Assembly (NCBI GenBank): GCA_013153555.1
Contig: JAADEF010000009.1
Span: 1-18,344 of the forward strand
Reading direction: 5' to 3'
Source: Candidatus Nanohalarchaeota archaeon
GTDB taxonomy: Archaea; EX4484-52; JAADEF01
DNA: 18,344 nt
Shown one piece after another: positions 6,506-13,856 of this stretch. The notes under the pieces were generated by a model. The model did no database searches, had not been told where the DNA came from, and saw nothing but the letters and a program-made list of their open reading frames with translations. The position numbers and the translations under genes are program-made. How positions within the stretch are numbered: the stretch's first letter is position 1; each line of letters starts with the position of its first letter.

Positions 6506-7791
6506 TAAGACCACTTAATCCTTAAAAAGTGAGAAGCACAGCTAAAACAAGGATCATAAGCCCTAATCAATGCCTCAATTTCTTGTTTCAGCTTTTCTTT
6601 TCCTAAATCTAAATTATTTTCAATAAGCAACTTTATAGATGCTTCCATATGAGCATGATTCTGAGCAGTAGGTGTAATAATCTCTGCTTTAGTCACTTTT
6701 CCTTCATTATCAATATGAAAAGAATAATAAAGCAGTCCTCGCGGTGCCTCAATAACTGCATATCCTTGTGCTTCTTTATCAATACGCGGTAAATCTTTCA
6801 TCAAGGGAGAAACTCCTCCTTTATCTAAAAAATAATTTATGATTTCTATGGAGCGATCAATACTATGCATTACTTCTATAGCTTGTGCTAAATTATTATC
6901 ATAAATATTGTGGGAAGGGAAGTAATTCTGAGCTAAATTCTTTGCATTAGTTGAAAGAGCTTCTAAATTAAGGTTTAACCTCGCCAATGCCCCGAGCAAA
7001 TAAGGTTTTCCTTCATAATAATAAGTATAGCTGTGAGAATAATCTTTCCATTCTCTCTCAATACTATCTAAATAATTATCAGGACTAAGCGCTGCTCCAT
7101 TCAGACGAATCGTTCCTTCTAAAAATCCAAAATCATCATTTTTTAAACAACCATAAATTTCACTAACAGCATCAAGATAAAAAGGTTGTTTTGTGTAATA
7201 TTTAATAAGTTTCTTAACATATTTCTTCAAAGAATCAAGCTTTTGTTTAGCAGTAGCAAGCTTTTCTGTATCCAAAGAAGTATTAAAACCTCTTAAACTT
7301 ATATTAAGTTGGTGAATGGCTCTTCCTCCCACCATCTCTGCCAAATTTGCCCCTATTTGCTGTACATAAAAACCCTCTCTAACCAAATCTTTATGTTCTT
7401 TCCCAAACTCAAATACAGAATCATATCCTAAAACATCAGGCAAAGAAAATAAATAAAGATGCATAGCATGATCCCTTATCATATTACCGTAATAAAGAAG
7501 CTTTCTTAATTTTACTTCATCCTCGCTAACCTTTAAACCATACGCATGTTCTATTGCTTTTAAAGTTGCAAATTGATGTGCTGCACTGCAGGTTCCACAA
7601 ATCCTAGAAAGAGATTGATTAAGAGCTATAATATTTTTTCCTACTGCTGCTTTTTGATAGAATCTGCGATTTTCTTCTACTTTAAGCATGACTTTTTCAA
7701 CTTTTCTGTCTTTAAGCTTTACTTCTAAAGAGGCATGCCCTTCTATCTTACTCAAATCCTTTATCACAAAAACATCATGACCTTTATGCAT
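6505..7791 (-). CDS. [NiFe]-hydrogenase large (catalytic) subunit, group 3b-like
   Basis: Catalytic subunit that carries the Ni-Fe(CN)2CO centre and interconverts H2 with protons and electrons. The 428-residue product has the N-terminal KIEGHA element (15-20). The first nickel motif is RICGTCSAAH (C65, C68, H72) and the second is DPCFSCASH (C415, C418, H421). All four nickel-ligand cysteines are present. The tail beyond H421 is only seven residues (FLRIKWS), the expected substrate of the downstream protease; short tails are typical of Thermococcales group 3b HydA. EAPRGLLYYSFHID (about 347-360) and the ITPTAQNHA segment also match group 3. The ATG follows the small-subunit TGA without spacing. 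Cytoplasmic: no Tat or other signal. Confidence 0.95.
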   Translation of the reverse strand: MHKGHDVFVIKDLSKIEGHASLEVKLKDRKVEKVMLKVEENRRFYQKAAVGKNIIALNQSLSRICGTCSAAHQFATLKAIEHAYGLKVSEDEVKLRKLLYYGNMIRDHAMHLYLFSLPDVLGYDSVFEFGKEHKDLVREGFYVQQIGANLAEMVGGRAIHQLNISLRGFNTSLDTEKLATAKQKLDSLKKYVKKLIKYYTKQPFYLDAVSEIYGCLKNDDFGFLEGTIRLNGAALSPDNYLDSIEREWKDYSHSYTYYYEGKPYLLGALARLNLNLEALSTNAKNLAQNYFPSHNIYDNNLAQAIEVMHSIDRSIEIINYFLDKGGVSPLMKDLPRIDKEAQGYAVIEAPRGLLYYSFHIDNEGKVTKAEIITPTAQNHAHMEASIKLLIENNLDLGKEKLKQEIEALIRAYDPCFSCASHFLRIKWS

Positions 7792-8262
7792 TCATATCCC
7801 CTTCTCAATAATTTGTTTAATTAATGTATTAAAGCTCTCTACGCTGATAGGGCATCCCATTAATTCATAATCTACATTCACAACCTCTTTAATACTTACA
7901 ACTTTTTCTAATTGTTTAAATTTCTTCACATAATAGCGTATTTCTTCATCATCTAAAAAATTTCGGTTATTAGAAGGTGCACCAGTAATAGCACAGCTAC
8001 CTATTGCCACCAATATTTTAGCATTTTTCCTAATCTCTTTTATTTCGGATAACTGCTTTTTTGAAGAAACAGCACCCTCTACAACTGCAATATCTTCTCC
8101 ATATTTAGTAGGAGAATCAGCCATAAGAAGCTTCATGTGGTTTATAACAAAATTCTCTCTAAAAAATTTATAATTTTGAGCCAACCAAAGCAAAACATTC
8201 ATCATACATCCTTCACATGAAGTAAAGGAATAAAAGGATATTGTGTATTTTTGTTTCTTCAT
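7792..8262 (-). CDS. [NiFe]-hydrogenase small subunit, truncated to the proximal-cluster domain
   Basis: Electron-transfer subunit that binds the [4Fe-4S] cluster next to the Ni-Fe site. The 156-residue protein starts YTISFYSFTSCEGCMM, with ligands C16 and C19, then C90 in AIGSCAITG and C137 in MGCPIS. VVEGAVSS and EIRKNAKILVAIGSC also match group 3b HydD. Family HydD proteins are roughly 250-270 residues and carry further cysteine motifs after the GCP element; here the chain ends about 17 residues beyond it. The stop codon directly abuts the large-subunit ATG, and there is no sign of a frameshifted remainder, so the short form looks genuine. No Tat signal is present. It is the first gene of the operon, with a TATA box about 27 nt before the ATG. 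Confidence 0.93.
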   Translation of the reverse strand: MKKQKYTISFYSFTSCEGCMMNVLLWLAQNYKFFRENFVINHMKLLMADSPTKYGEDIAVVEGAVSSKKQLSEIKEIRKNAKILVAIGSCAITGAPSNNRNFLDDEEIRYYVKKFKQLEKVVSIKEVVNVDYELMGCPISVESFNTLIKQIIEKGI

Positions 8263-8285
8263 ACTTACATATTAGAACATCATAC

Positions 8286-8293
8286 TTTATAAT
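8286..8293 (-). promoter_or_regulatory. Putative TATA box of the hydrogenase operon (leaderless)
   Basis: On the minus strand ATTATAAA is centred about 27 nt before the small-subunit ATG. Archaeal transcription starts about 26-27 nt after the TATA centre, so the mRNA would begin at or next to the start codon. Consistently, no Shine-Dalgarno is seen between box and ATG. Confidence 0.5.
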
Positions 8294-8330
8294 TTTTACT
8301 TAAATTTATCTTAAATATTTATCTTAAATT

Positions 8331-8349
8331 AAATAAAGAAAAAATAAAA
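8331..8349 (-). terminator. Putative T-rich terminator of the DUF2202 gene
   Basis: On the minus strand the sequence just after the DUF2202 stop codon is T-rich (TTTTATTTTTTCTTTATTT), with a run of six T about 10 nt past the stop. This is a plausible intrinsic archaeal terminator separating this gene from the hydrogenase operon. Confidence 0.4.
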
Positions 8350-8353
8350 GAGA

Positions 8354-9472
8354 TTAAATGCCAACAGCTAAAAAGCTCCACCATGGTTTCTTAACTTCTA
8401 ACACTTCTCCATTCTCTGCATCAATCTCTGCTTTAACCTCTGCTTTTACGCGAAATAATCCAAAAAGCTTTGCTTCTTTTTCTTCCTTAACCTCATAAAC
8501 GGGCTTCTCTACTCCGTTCACTTTTTTATATTTGAGTTGAACTTGACAGGATTGACATTCATGTCCTAAAACCATTTTAATACGTGCTTTTACTTCTTCT
8601 TGTGATAATTTGGGTTGGGGTCTGGCTCCCATTCCAGCATTACCTGCATTGGCGCCTTTTCCTTGCGGTGTTCCCATTCCCATGTGAGTGCCATTATTTA
8701 CTCCATAACCAACACCCGTTCCTGCTACACTTCCATTACCTCTTCGCATCATAACAGCAGATGCATTTCCATATCTTTCCATAGGTGTAGAAATAATGCT
8801 TTCATACTCTTCCATGGAAATGAATTGAGGTTCATATTCACCTCCTTCTGCCACCAACATACCAACAAACGCTCTTAAATGATTCCTGGATCCTCTCATC
8901 AAATTGTCATATACTTGTCTTATATCTTCATTGTCTACATATTCTAATGCATCTTCCAAATCTTTAATATCTACATCCTCTACAGTAGCACCTACTTTTA
9001 ATGCATCTATTACTGACTGAGATCCTTGCTCAATCAATTGATTATATAGCTCCTGTAAGTGCTCATTAGTAAATACGCCTCTTTCGTCATTCACAACAGG
9101 ATCCTCTATGCCGTACTTATCCAACAACATTTTTATCATATCAGTGTGAGTCTGCTCACTTCTTGCAATATTATTGAAAATAGGCAAATTCCACTTTTCA
9201 TAAAGATAAAGATACACATCTCTTGCCAATTTTTCTTCTTCCCTCATATAAATAAGAGACTCTTTTTCTTCTTCGCTTAATTCTTCAGCAGGAGCAGAAA
9301 GTATTTGCTCTCTAAATACCTCGCCATCATGCGTGCTTCCATAAATACCTCTTTGGTTAAAATCCACATTCCAATCAGTATCTGTTTGTATTGCTCCGAA
9401 CGCATATGCCTGACTCATAATACTTATAACAAACAGCATTATCGCGCTCATACTCCAAACTTTAAAGTTCAT
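8354..9472 (-). CDS. Secreted DUF2202 ferritin-like protein with C-terminal CxxC/PepSY-like domain
   Basis: Exported 372-residue protein. Residues 1-24 form a signal peptide (hydrophobic core AIMLFVISI, AYA before the likely cleavage). Residues about 66-205 match the DUF2202 family, a ferritin-like four-helix domain: YMREEEKLARDVYLYL (75-90), RSEQTHTDMI (104-113), and DLEDALEY plus RGSRNHLRAF (171-202) supply the Glu/His residues expected for a metal site. A flexible Gly/Asn/Met-rich linker follows (about 233-287). The C-terminal part has C306-x2-C309 (GHECQSCQ) and beta segments ending IDAENGEVLEVKKPWW, which resembles a PepSY-type domain. The native function of DUF2202 is not established; metal binding or peroxide/redox defence outside the membrane is plausible. 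The ribosome binding site is a perfect GGAGGTGATG. Monocistronic. Confidence 0.88.
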   Translation of the reverse strand: MNFKVWSMSAIMLFVISIMSQAYAFGAIQTDTDWNVDFNQRGIYGSTHDGEVFREQILSAPAEELSEEEKESLIYMREEEKLARDVYLYLYEKWNLPIFNNIARSEQTHTDMIKMLLDKYGIEDPVVNDERGVFTNEHLQELYNQLIEQGSQSVIDALKVGATVEDVDIKDLEDALEYVDNEDIRQVYDNLMRGSRNHLRAFVGMLVAEGGEYEPQFISMEEYESIISTPMERYGNASAVMMRRGNGSVAGTGVGYGVNNGTHMGMGTPQGKGANAGNAGMGARPQPKLSQEEVKARIKMVLGHECQSCQVQLKYKKVNGVEKPVYEVKEEKEAKLFGLFRVKAEVKAEIDAENGEVLEVKKPWWSFLAVGI

Positions 9473-9474
9473 AA

Positions 9475-9484
9475 CATCACCTCC
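9475..9484 (-). promoter_or_regulatory. Full-length Shine-Dalgarno (GGAGGTGATG) before the DUF2202 gene
   Basis: On the minus strand GGAGGTGATG ends 2 nt before the ATG at 9472. It is the complete complement of the canonical archaeal 16S rRNA 3' end (CAUCACCUCC), the strongest ribosome binding site in the window. It fixes the start codon and suggests high translation. Confidence 0.8.
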
Positions 9485-9550
9485 AATTATTTATAAACTA
9501 CTTAATTAATTTAAAATGAAACCATTTTAATAAGTTAATGAAACTATTAA

Positions 9551-10081
9551 TTAAGGTTTCTCTTCCTTAAATCTTTTTACTGCATAATCCAGCACATCTA
9601 ATGCTTTCTTTTTATCACCAAAACCAGTAACTTCTACCTTTTTGTTTTGCAAATCCTTGTAATGTTCAAAAAAGTATTTCATTTCTTGAAGTTTAGCTTC
9701 ACCCACATCCTCTAAACTTTTTACATGATCCCATCTAAAATCATCAGCAACTACAGCAATTAACTTATCATCTTGCTCTCCACTATCCACCATATGCATA
9801 ACGCCTATTATTCGAACTTTTACCAAACTGCCAGGCATTAAAGGTTCGGTAGAGAGGATTAGCACATCTAATGGGTCATTATCGTCTCCATAAGTTTGAG
9901 GTATTAATCCATAATCAGCAGGATAATAAAAAGGTCCTCTAAGCACTCTGTCAAGCTTAATCAAACCTGTTTTTTTATCTAATTCATATTTGTTCAAACT
10001 ACCTTTACTTATTTCAATCACTGCATTAACTACATCCCCTTCCTCATCACAACAAGGCAAATCTCTCCATAAATCCACCAT
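9551..10081 (-). CDS. ppa: Inorganic pyrophosphatase (family I)
   Basis: Soluble Mg-dependent enzyme that hydrolyses pyrophosphate to phosphate, pulling biosynthetic reactions forward. The 176-residue product has the usual family I length. The signature DNDPLDVL (67-74) gives metal ligands D67, D69 and D72. Further conserved residues are K31, R45, the YYPADYG segment (52-58), and D99/D104/K106 in HMVDSGEQDDKL. The start has GAGGTGAG a few nt upstream. It lies 4 nt after the RNase Z stop codon, so both are read from one mRNA. Prenyl chain synthesis, tRNA charging and nucleic acid synthesis upstream and elsewhere release the substrate, but no special link to RNase Z is evident. Confidence 0.97.
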   Translation of the reverse strand: MVDLWRDLPCCDEEGDVVNAVIEISKGSLNKYELDKKTGLIKLDRVLRGPFYYPADYGLIPQTYGDDNDPLDVLILSTEPLMPGSLVKVRIIGVMHMVDSGEQDDKLIAVVADDFRWDHVKSLEDVGEAKLQEMKYFFEHYKDLQNKKVEVTGFGDKKKALDVLDYAVKRFKEEKP

Positions 10082-10085
10082 AGTC

Positions 10086-10988
10086 TCACCTCTTTAATTT
10101 TATTTCCATTCCATCATGTGCAACTTCTGCATCAGAAAACATGTTTTTAAGCTGAGCAACATAATCATCATAGGCTTCTTTCACATACCGTCTAGATAAA
10201 TGAGTAACTACGAGCCGTTTCACATTAGCCTTTTTAGCCAAAGTAACTGCCTCTTTTAAATCCATGTGATAAACATATTTTTCTTTATCTCCTTCTGCAA
10301 AAGTAGCTTCGGTAATCAATAAATCAGCACCCTTTATGCTTTCAATCATATCTTCATTATATTCTGTATCTCCTGTATACACTACCTTCAAACCTTTAAC
10401 CTCTTCAATTACATCTTCGGGTTTTATAGTTTGCCCTTTAAAAGTAATGGTTTCTCCGGCTTTTAATTTACCGATCAAAGGACCTGTTTTTAACCCAAAT
10501 TTCGCAGCTTTTTCCATGTTAGCTTTCATTATAGGCTTCTCTTCAAACACATAACCAATGGAAGGAATGCGGTGATAAGTTTTAAAAGCAGTTATAGTGA
10601 ATCTTTCAAAAGAAACGACATCACCAGGAGAGAGTTCATGCACTTCAATCTTGTAAGGTCTATTATAATAACCTACAGTCAATAACTTATCCAAAAATTC
10701 TTTGCTCCTTTTAGGTCCGTAAATATGCAGTTCTTTTCTTCTTCCTTCCAACCCCATTGTTTGAATCAAACCAATTAATCCTGCAAAGTGATCTGCATGC
10801 CAATGAGTAATAAAAATGTGATTAACTCGCATAAATTTTAGTCCATAAGAAATTAAAGATTTTTGACAGCACTCTCCCACATCCATCAAAAACCTAACAT
10901 CATAATCGTGCTCGAAGTACAAGCACGGTGTGTTTCTCTCCTTTGTAGGAACAGATGCAGAAGTTCCTAAAAACATAACCTTCAACAT
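10086..10988 (-). CDS. rnz: Ribonuclease Z (tRNA 3' endonuclease)
   Basis: Metallo-beta-lactamase nuclease that removes the 3' trailer from tRNA precursors. This fits a genome whose tRNAs in this window all lack encoded CCA: cleavage after the discriminator leaves the substrate for CCA addition. The 300-residue product is the short (RNase ZS) form. Motif II is THWHADHFAGL (H62, H64, D66, H67); GDTEY carries the later Asp ligand, followed by TEATF and HLSRRY near the C-terminus. The flexible arm region around KRSKEFLDKLLTVGYY is present. The start has no Shine-Dalgarno, but a TATA-like box lies about 26 nt upstream, suggesting a leaderless mRNA that also covers ppa. Confidence 0.96.
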   Translation of the reverse strand: MLKVMFLGTSASVPTKERNTPCLYFEHDYDVRFLMDVGECCQKSLISYGLKFMRVNHIFITHWHADHFAGLIGLIQTMGLEGRRKELHIYGPKRSKEFLDKLLTVGYYNRPYKIEVHELSPGDVVSFERFTITAFKTYHRIPSIGYVFEEKPIMKANMEKAAKFGLKTGPLIGKLKAGETITFKGQTIKPEDVIEEVKGLKVVYTGDTEYNEDMIESIKGADLLITEATFAEGDKEKYVYHMDLKEAVTLAKKANVKRLVVTHLSRRYVKEAYDDYVAQLKNMFSDAEVAHDGMEIKLKR

Positions 10989-11008
10989 ACAAAAAGTAAA
11001 GAAAGTAA

Positions 11009-11018
11009 GTTTTAAAAA
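11009..11018 (-). promoter_or_regulatory. Putative TATA box for rnz-ppa (leaderless)
   Basis: On the minus strand TTTTTAAAAC is centred about 26 nt before the RNase Z ATG, the spacing expected if transcription starts at the start codon. It sits in the 37-nt gap after the TrmG10 gene. Confidence 0.45.
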
Positions 11019-11025
11019 TTCATTC

Positions 11026-11994
11026 TCAACGTTTATTCTGTTTTTTACTTTTCAAAATATATATATAGCGTGTTAAAGATCTGTGGGCATACAAACCAAA
11101 TTTACCCATTGTCTCAAAATAAGAAGGATTGAGATGCGGATCATTAACCATAACCACAACATACTTATCAGGTTTAACTACTTCATACGCTTCCTTGAAA
11201 AAAGAATCATATAATTCATCAAAATGTTTTCTTTGTTTGCTTGATCTTCCATAAGGTAAATCACTCACAATTGCATCAAAACTATTATGATGAAAGGGAA
11301 GAAAAGTTGCATCACCTTTAATAAGTTTAAATCTGCAATTATAGTGAAACTTATTCTTAACTGCTTTCCACAGCACATCATTGTAAAGCTCTATTCCGTA
11401 TCCGTCAGCATGAGCAAATAATTCGCCTTCTATTAAAATACCACCTACTCCTGCAAAAGGATCTAATAATTTGCTCTCAGGAATCACACCTGCAAGATTA
11501 AGCAACAGCTGAGCAATCCGCGGTTTTAAACTAAACGGCATAAAACCTGGCCGTGCGTTAGGATGTCTCTCTTTAAATTCAGCTTCTTTATAGATGCGCT
11601 TAATAAGCACATATTCGTGTTCAGCCGAAACATATACAACAATACTGCTGTTCGGATCTAATTTAACATTTTGTTGCATTAAGCGTAAAATAGCTTTTTT
11701 CTTCAAATGTAAAGAATCACTTTCTACTCTCACGGCATTATTCAAATCATAAAGGTTATTTTTTGTTAATAAAATACCTACTTTTTTATTAAATGCGATG
11801 CGGTATGCTAAATCACATTCTTTAAATTTAGAAATAGCGATATAAACCTTGGTGTTCTCTTCTTTAACTATTCGAGCATTAACATCACACATCTTTGCTA
11901 AAGAAAGCGCCTCAGCAATACTCAACTCTCTATTAGTAAGGTTAAGCCAATAAACCAACACAACTTTACTTCCCGAATCTCCTTTCTCTTGCAT
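11026..11994 (-). CDS. tRNA (guanine10-N2)-methyltransferase, TrmG10 type
   Basis: SAM-dependent enzyme that methylates N2 of G10 in tRNA (m2G/m2,2G). The 322-residue product has an N-terminal THUMP-like region (about 20-130) for tRNA binding. The linker ERHPNARPGFMPFSLKPRIA (142-161) is typical of the family. Motif I is LLDPFAGVGGILIE (177-189), and the catalytic motif IV reads SDLPYGRSS (244-252), where most relatives have DPPYG; Leu replaces the first Pro. The start lies 29 nt inside the upstream cis-prenyltransferase gene and is supported by GGAGGAT 5 nt before the ATG. Identification as the G10 enzyme rather than another THUMP methyltransferase rests on the RHPNARPGFMP and PYGRSS elements. 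Confidence 0.93.
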   Translation of the reverse strand: MQEKGDSGSKVVLVYWLNLTNRELSIAEALSLAKMCDVNARIVKEENTKVYIAISKFKECDLAYRIAFNKKVGILLTKNNLYDLNNAVRVESDSLHLKKKAILRLMQQNVKLDPNSSIVVYVSAEHEYVLIKRIYKEAEFKERHPNARPGFMPFSLKPRIAQLLLNLAGVIPESKLLDPFAGVGGILIEGELFAHADGYGIELYNDVLWKAVKNKFHYNCRFKLIKGDATFLPFHHNSFDAIVSDLPYGRSSKQRKHFDELYDSFFKEAYEVVKPDKYVVVMVNDPHLNPSYFETMGKFGLYAHRSLTRYIYILKSKKQNKR

Positions 11995-12631
11995 AAAAAT
12001 CCTCCATAACTTGATTCAATGTTTGCTCAGTTATTTCTGGCCAATACATATCCAAAAAGAAAAATTCTGCATAGGCTGATTGAAATATTAAAAAATTACT
12101 GATGCGATATTCCTTTCCTGTACGAATCACAATATCCACATCACTGCTTACCCACAACTTCCTCTTAAAAATAGACTCGTCTACTTTTCTCTCATTTTCT
12201 TGCAATAAAGAATTTACTGCTTCAATAATCTCTCTTCTTCCACCATAATTCAATAAAAGATTTAGTTTTTTACTGCCTGTTTGCATAGATGAAACAGCAT
12301 AATCTATTTTTTGCTTTAAATCCTGCTTTACATTATCCTTAATACCTGCAACATTCAAAACAATCTTGCCTTTATACTTCTCCACCAATACCTCTAAAAA
12401 ATGCAAACCTATTTTTTCCAAATGATCTATTTCTTTTTTAGATCTTTTAACATAATTCTCGGTGGAAAGCAAAAAAATAGAAAGCTCGCTTATATCTTCA
12501 CGCTTTAAAAACCACTCCATTGTTAAAAAAATCTTTTTAACTCCCTCTTCATGTCCTTTAAGAGGATTAAGTAGTTGTTGTTTAGCCCATCGCCTATTTC
12601 CATCAGGAATTATACCTACATGTAAAGACAT
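11966..12631 (-). CDS. uppS: cis-Prenyltransferase (UppS/DHDDS family)
   Basis: Enzyme that condenses isopentenyl diphosphate units in cis onto an allylic primer, giving the C50-C60 polyprenyl diphosphate used as lipid carrier (dolichol-type) for glycans. The 221-residue reading starts MSLHVGIIPDGNRRWAK, with catalytic D10 and the GNRRWA phosphate loop. LLLNYGGRREI (126-136), DIVIRTGKEYRISNFL (166-181) and QSAYAEFFFLDMYWPE (184-199) are the other family motifs. The frame extends 8 codons upstream, but GGAGGT at 12641-12646 and the family N-terminus place the start at 12631. It lies 20 nt after the stop of the thioredoxin-like membrane gene and overlaps TrmG10 by 29 nt. Confidence 0.95.
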   Translation of the reverse strand: MSLHVGIIPDGNRRWAKQQLLNPLKGHEEGVKKIFLTMEWFLKREDISELSIFLLSTENYVKRSKKEIDHLEKIGLHFLEVLVEKYKGKIVLNVAGIKDNVKQDLKQKIDYAVSSMQTGSKKLNLLLNYGGRREIIEAVNSLLQENERKVDESIFKRKLWVSSDVDIVIRTGKEYRISNFLIFQSAYAEFFFLDMYWPEITEQTLNQVMEDFYARERRFGK

Positions 12632-12640
12632 AACACATTT

Positions 12641-12646
12641 ACCTCC
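12641..12646 (-). promoter_or_regulatory. Shine-Dalgarno GGAGGT deciding the uppS start
   Basis: On the minus strand GGAGGT lies 9 nt before the ATG at 12631. An earlier in-frame ATG at 12655 would place this site inside the coding region, so the later ATG is preferred. Confidence 0.65.
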
Positions 12647-12651
12647 CTTAA

Positions 12652-13380
12652 TCAATAATGAGTAGTATTGTGCTCGATACCTTTGCTATTATAAATAAGC
12701 TTCAATACTTCATCCACATTATATAGCTCTGTATATTTTCGGTCATTAATTATAAAAACAGGTAATTCCTTTCTTGTAATATTGTATCTTTTTTTAAGAA
12801 GGTTGAGCATGAACACATCTTCATATTCTCCGTCAAAAGACAACACATAGGTGTTATTCAAAGATATCGCTACTTCTGAAAGCACTCTACCCATTATCAA
12901 AGAATTATCATCATTTTTCTTAAAAAAGAATAAAATTATCGTTACATTCTGATTCTTACAATAGTTCTTCACTTTTCTTAAAATAAAGTATTCTTTAAGC
13001 TGTAATAAATAATATTCTCTTTTTAAATAATCAAAATCTTGTTCGGACAAAGAAGTAGAAGATTGTCCATATCTTGAAAGTTTAGTACCTATTTGCCTCA
13101 GATAATACTGAATGCTGTTTAATGCATCGTGACTTTCTTCACATAATGTTGCTATATCTTGTGTTGAATTAGAACGAGCTAAATCATCCAAATATTCTAA
13201 TATAAGATCATAATCGTTTATAAGTAAAAACTCGTATTTTACATCATACAGCACATCATTAATTTTATAATGATCTAAGTAATAAGAAAAAGCCAATGCC
13301 AAAATTACTAAAGACAGGGCATAAGATGTACTTATAAACATCAATAAAGCAAAAGATTTATGGGAAAAAATACGATTCAT
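12652..13380 (-). CDS. Membrane-anchored protein with a thioredoxin-like domain lacking CXXC
   Basis: A 242-residue protein with one membrane helix at about 9-34, likely leaving the rest outside the cytoplasm. Residues about 36-142 look helical (YDVKYEFLLINDYDLILEYLDDL; DYLKREYYLLQLKEYFILRKVKNY). Residues about 145-230 have the order of a thioredoxin fold: strand VTIILFFFKK, a turn where the redox motif should lie (DDNS, 157-160), helix, strand NTYVLSFDGEY, helix VFMLNLLKKRYN, then ELPVFIIN with a likely cis-proline (P207). Because the CXXC cysteines are absent, it is unlikely to be an oxidoreductase. AGGTGT precedes the ATG. It heads the operon with uppS and TrmG10. No specific family is recognised, and the fold is inferred from pattern only. 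Confidence 0.75.
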   Translation of the reverse strand: MNRIFSHKSFALLMFISTSYALSLVILALAFSYYLDHYKINDVLYDVKYEFLLINDYDLILEYLDDLARSNSTQDIATLCEESHDALNSIQYYLRQIGTKLSRYGQSSTSLSEQDFDYLKREYYLLQLKEYFILRKVKNYCKNQNVTIILFFFKKNDDNSLIMGRVLSEVAISLNNTYVLSFDGEYEDVFMLNLLKKRYNITRKELPVFIINDRKYTELYNVDEVLKLIYNSKGIEHNTTHY

Positions 13381-13417
13381 TCTTCAACACCTTTTTCTAT
13401 ATCCGTAAGCATTTAAA

Positions 13418-13501
13418 CGCCGGGGGAGGGATTCGAACCCTCGCACCCAAAAGGGAACGGGATCTCAAGTCCCGCGCCATACCTGGCTAGGCGACCCCGG
13501 C
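13418..13501 (-). tRNA. tRNA-Ser (anticodon TGA)
   Basis: An 84-nt class II tRNA on the minus strand with a long variable arm (TTCCCTTTTGGGTG region). The acceptor stem GCCGGGG pairs with CCCCGGC and the discriminator is G, as in archaeal tRNA-Ser. The anticodon stem CGGGA/TCCCG encloses loop CTTGAGA, giving TGA. The T arm is GAGGG-TTCGAAT-CCCTC. CCA is not encoded and there is no intron. Confidence 0.95.
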
Positions 13502-13661
13502 AGGTAAATTAACATATTATTGTTTTAATTATAAATATAAGATTAAATTTAAAAACTCGTAAGATTTCGAAAATTATTGATTTTTTAATTCTTTCAAAAC
13601 AAAATACTCTAGACTACAAATAATAAAAACAAAAATCAATATCAGTAAATCAAAGATAGAA

Positions 13662-13785
13662 TCCCGCCGCCCGGATTCGAACCGGGGACACTGCGGTAAC
13701 TGCTTAATGTGTGGTAGAGTGCTACCAACCCTTGCCCATGCAAGGATCTACAGCCGCACGCTCTACCAGGCTGAGCTACGGCGGG
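13662..13785 (-). tRNA. tRNA-Tyr (anticodon GTA) with a 50-nt intron
   Basis: A 124-nt gene on the minus strand whose spliced form is 74 nt. The acceptor stem CCCGCCG/CGGCGGG has the C1-G72 pair and A73 discriminator characteristic of archaeal tRNA-Tyr. Exon 1 (13785-13748) ends in loop bases CTGTAG with anticodon GTA. Exon 2 (13697-13662) begins with A38, then CCGCA, which closes the anticodon stem TGCGG/CCGCA. The T arm is CCCGG-TTCGAAT-CCGGG. CCA is not encoded. The intron lies at the canonical position 37/38. Confidence 0.95.
13698..13747 (-). other. tRNA-Tyr intron with bulge-helix-bulge signals
   Basis: The 50-nt intron follows G37. The splice sites fit the archaeal endonuclease substrate: a 3-nt bulge AGA at the 5' site, a 4-bp central helix (CTGT of the anticodon loop with GCAG of the intron end), and a 3-nt bulge TTA at the 3' site. 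The distal inner helix is weak, a relaxed form. Inside are two neat hairpins: CCTTGC/GCAAGG with loop ATGG, and TGGTAG/CTACCA with loop CACT. Confidence 0.85.
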
Positions 13786-13820
13786 TCAAACCATAAAGCT
13801 AAAAATTAAAAGTAAGGAAT

Positions 13821-13832
13821 AAATTTAAAAAG
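13821..13832 (+). promoter_or_regulatory. Putative TATA box for the coiled-coil gene
   Basis: AAATTTAAAAAG is centred about 30 nt before the ATG at 13857, so the mRNA would be leaderless or nearly so. Inferred from position. Confidence 0.4.
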
Positions 13833-13856
13833 ATTAGTCATTCCTATCATAAGGTT

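Noticed and set aside
7792..8262. Group 4 (membrane) hydrogenase small subunit, suggested by the short length
   Set aside because: The TSCEGC motif and the large-subunit features resemble group 3b, and no membrane or complex I-like subunits are nearby.
13418..13501. Reading the class II tRNA as tRNA-Leu (GAG)
   Set aside because: The 7-nt loop closed by CGGGA/TCCCG puts TGA in the anticodon position, and the discriminator is G as in Ser, not A as in Leu.
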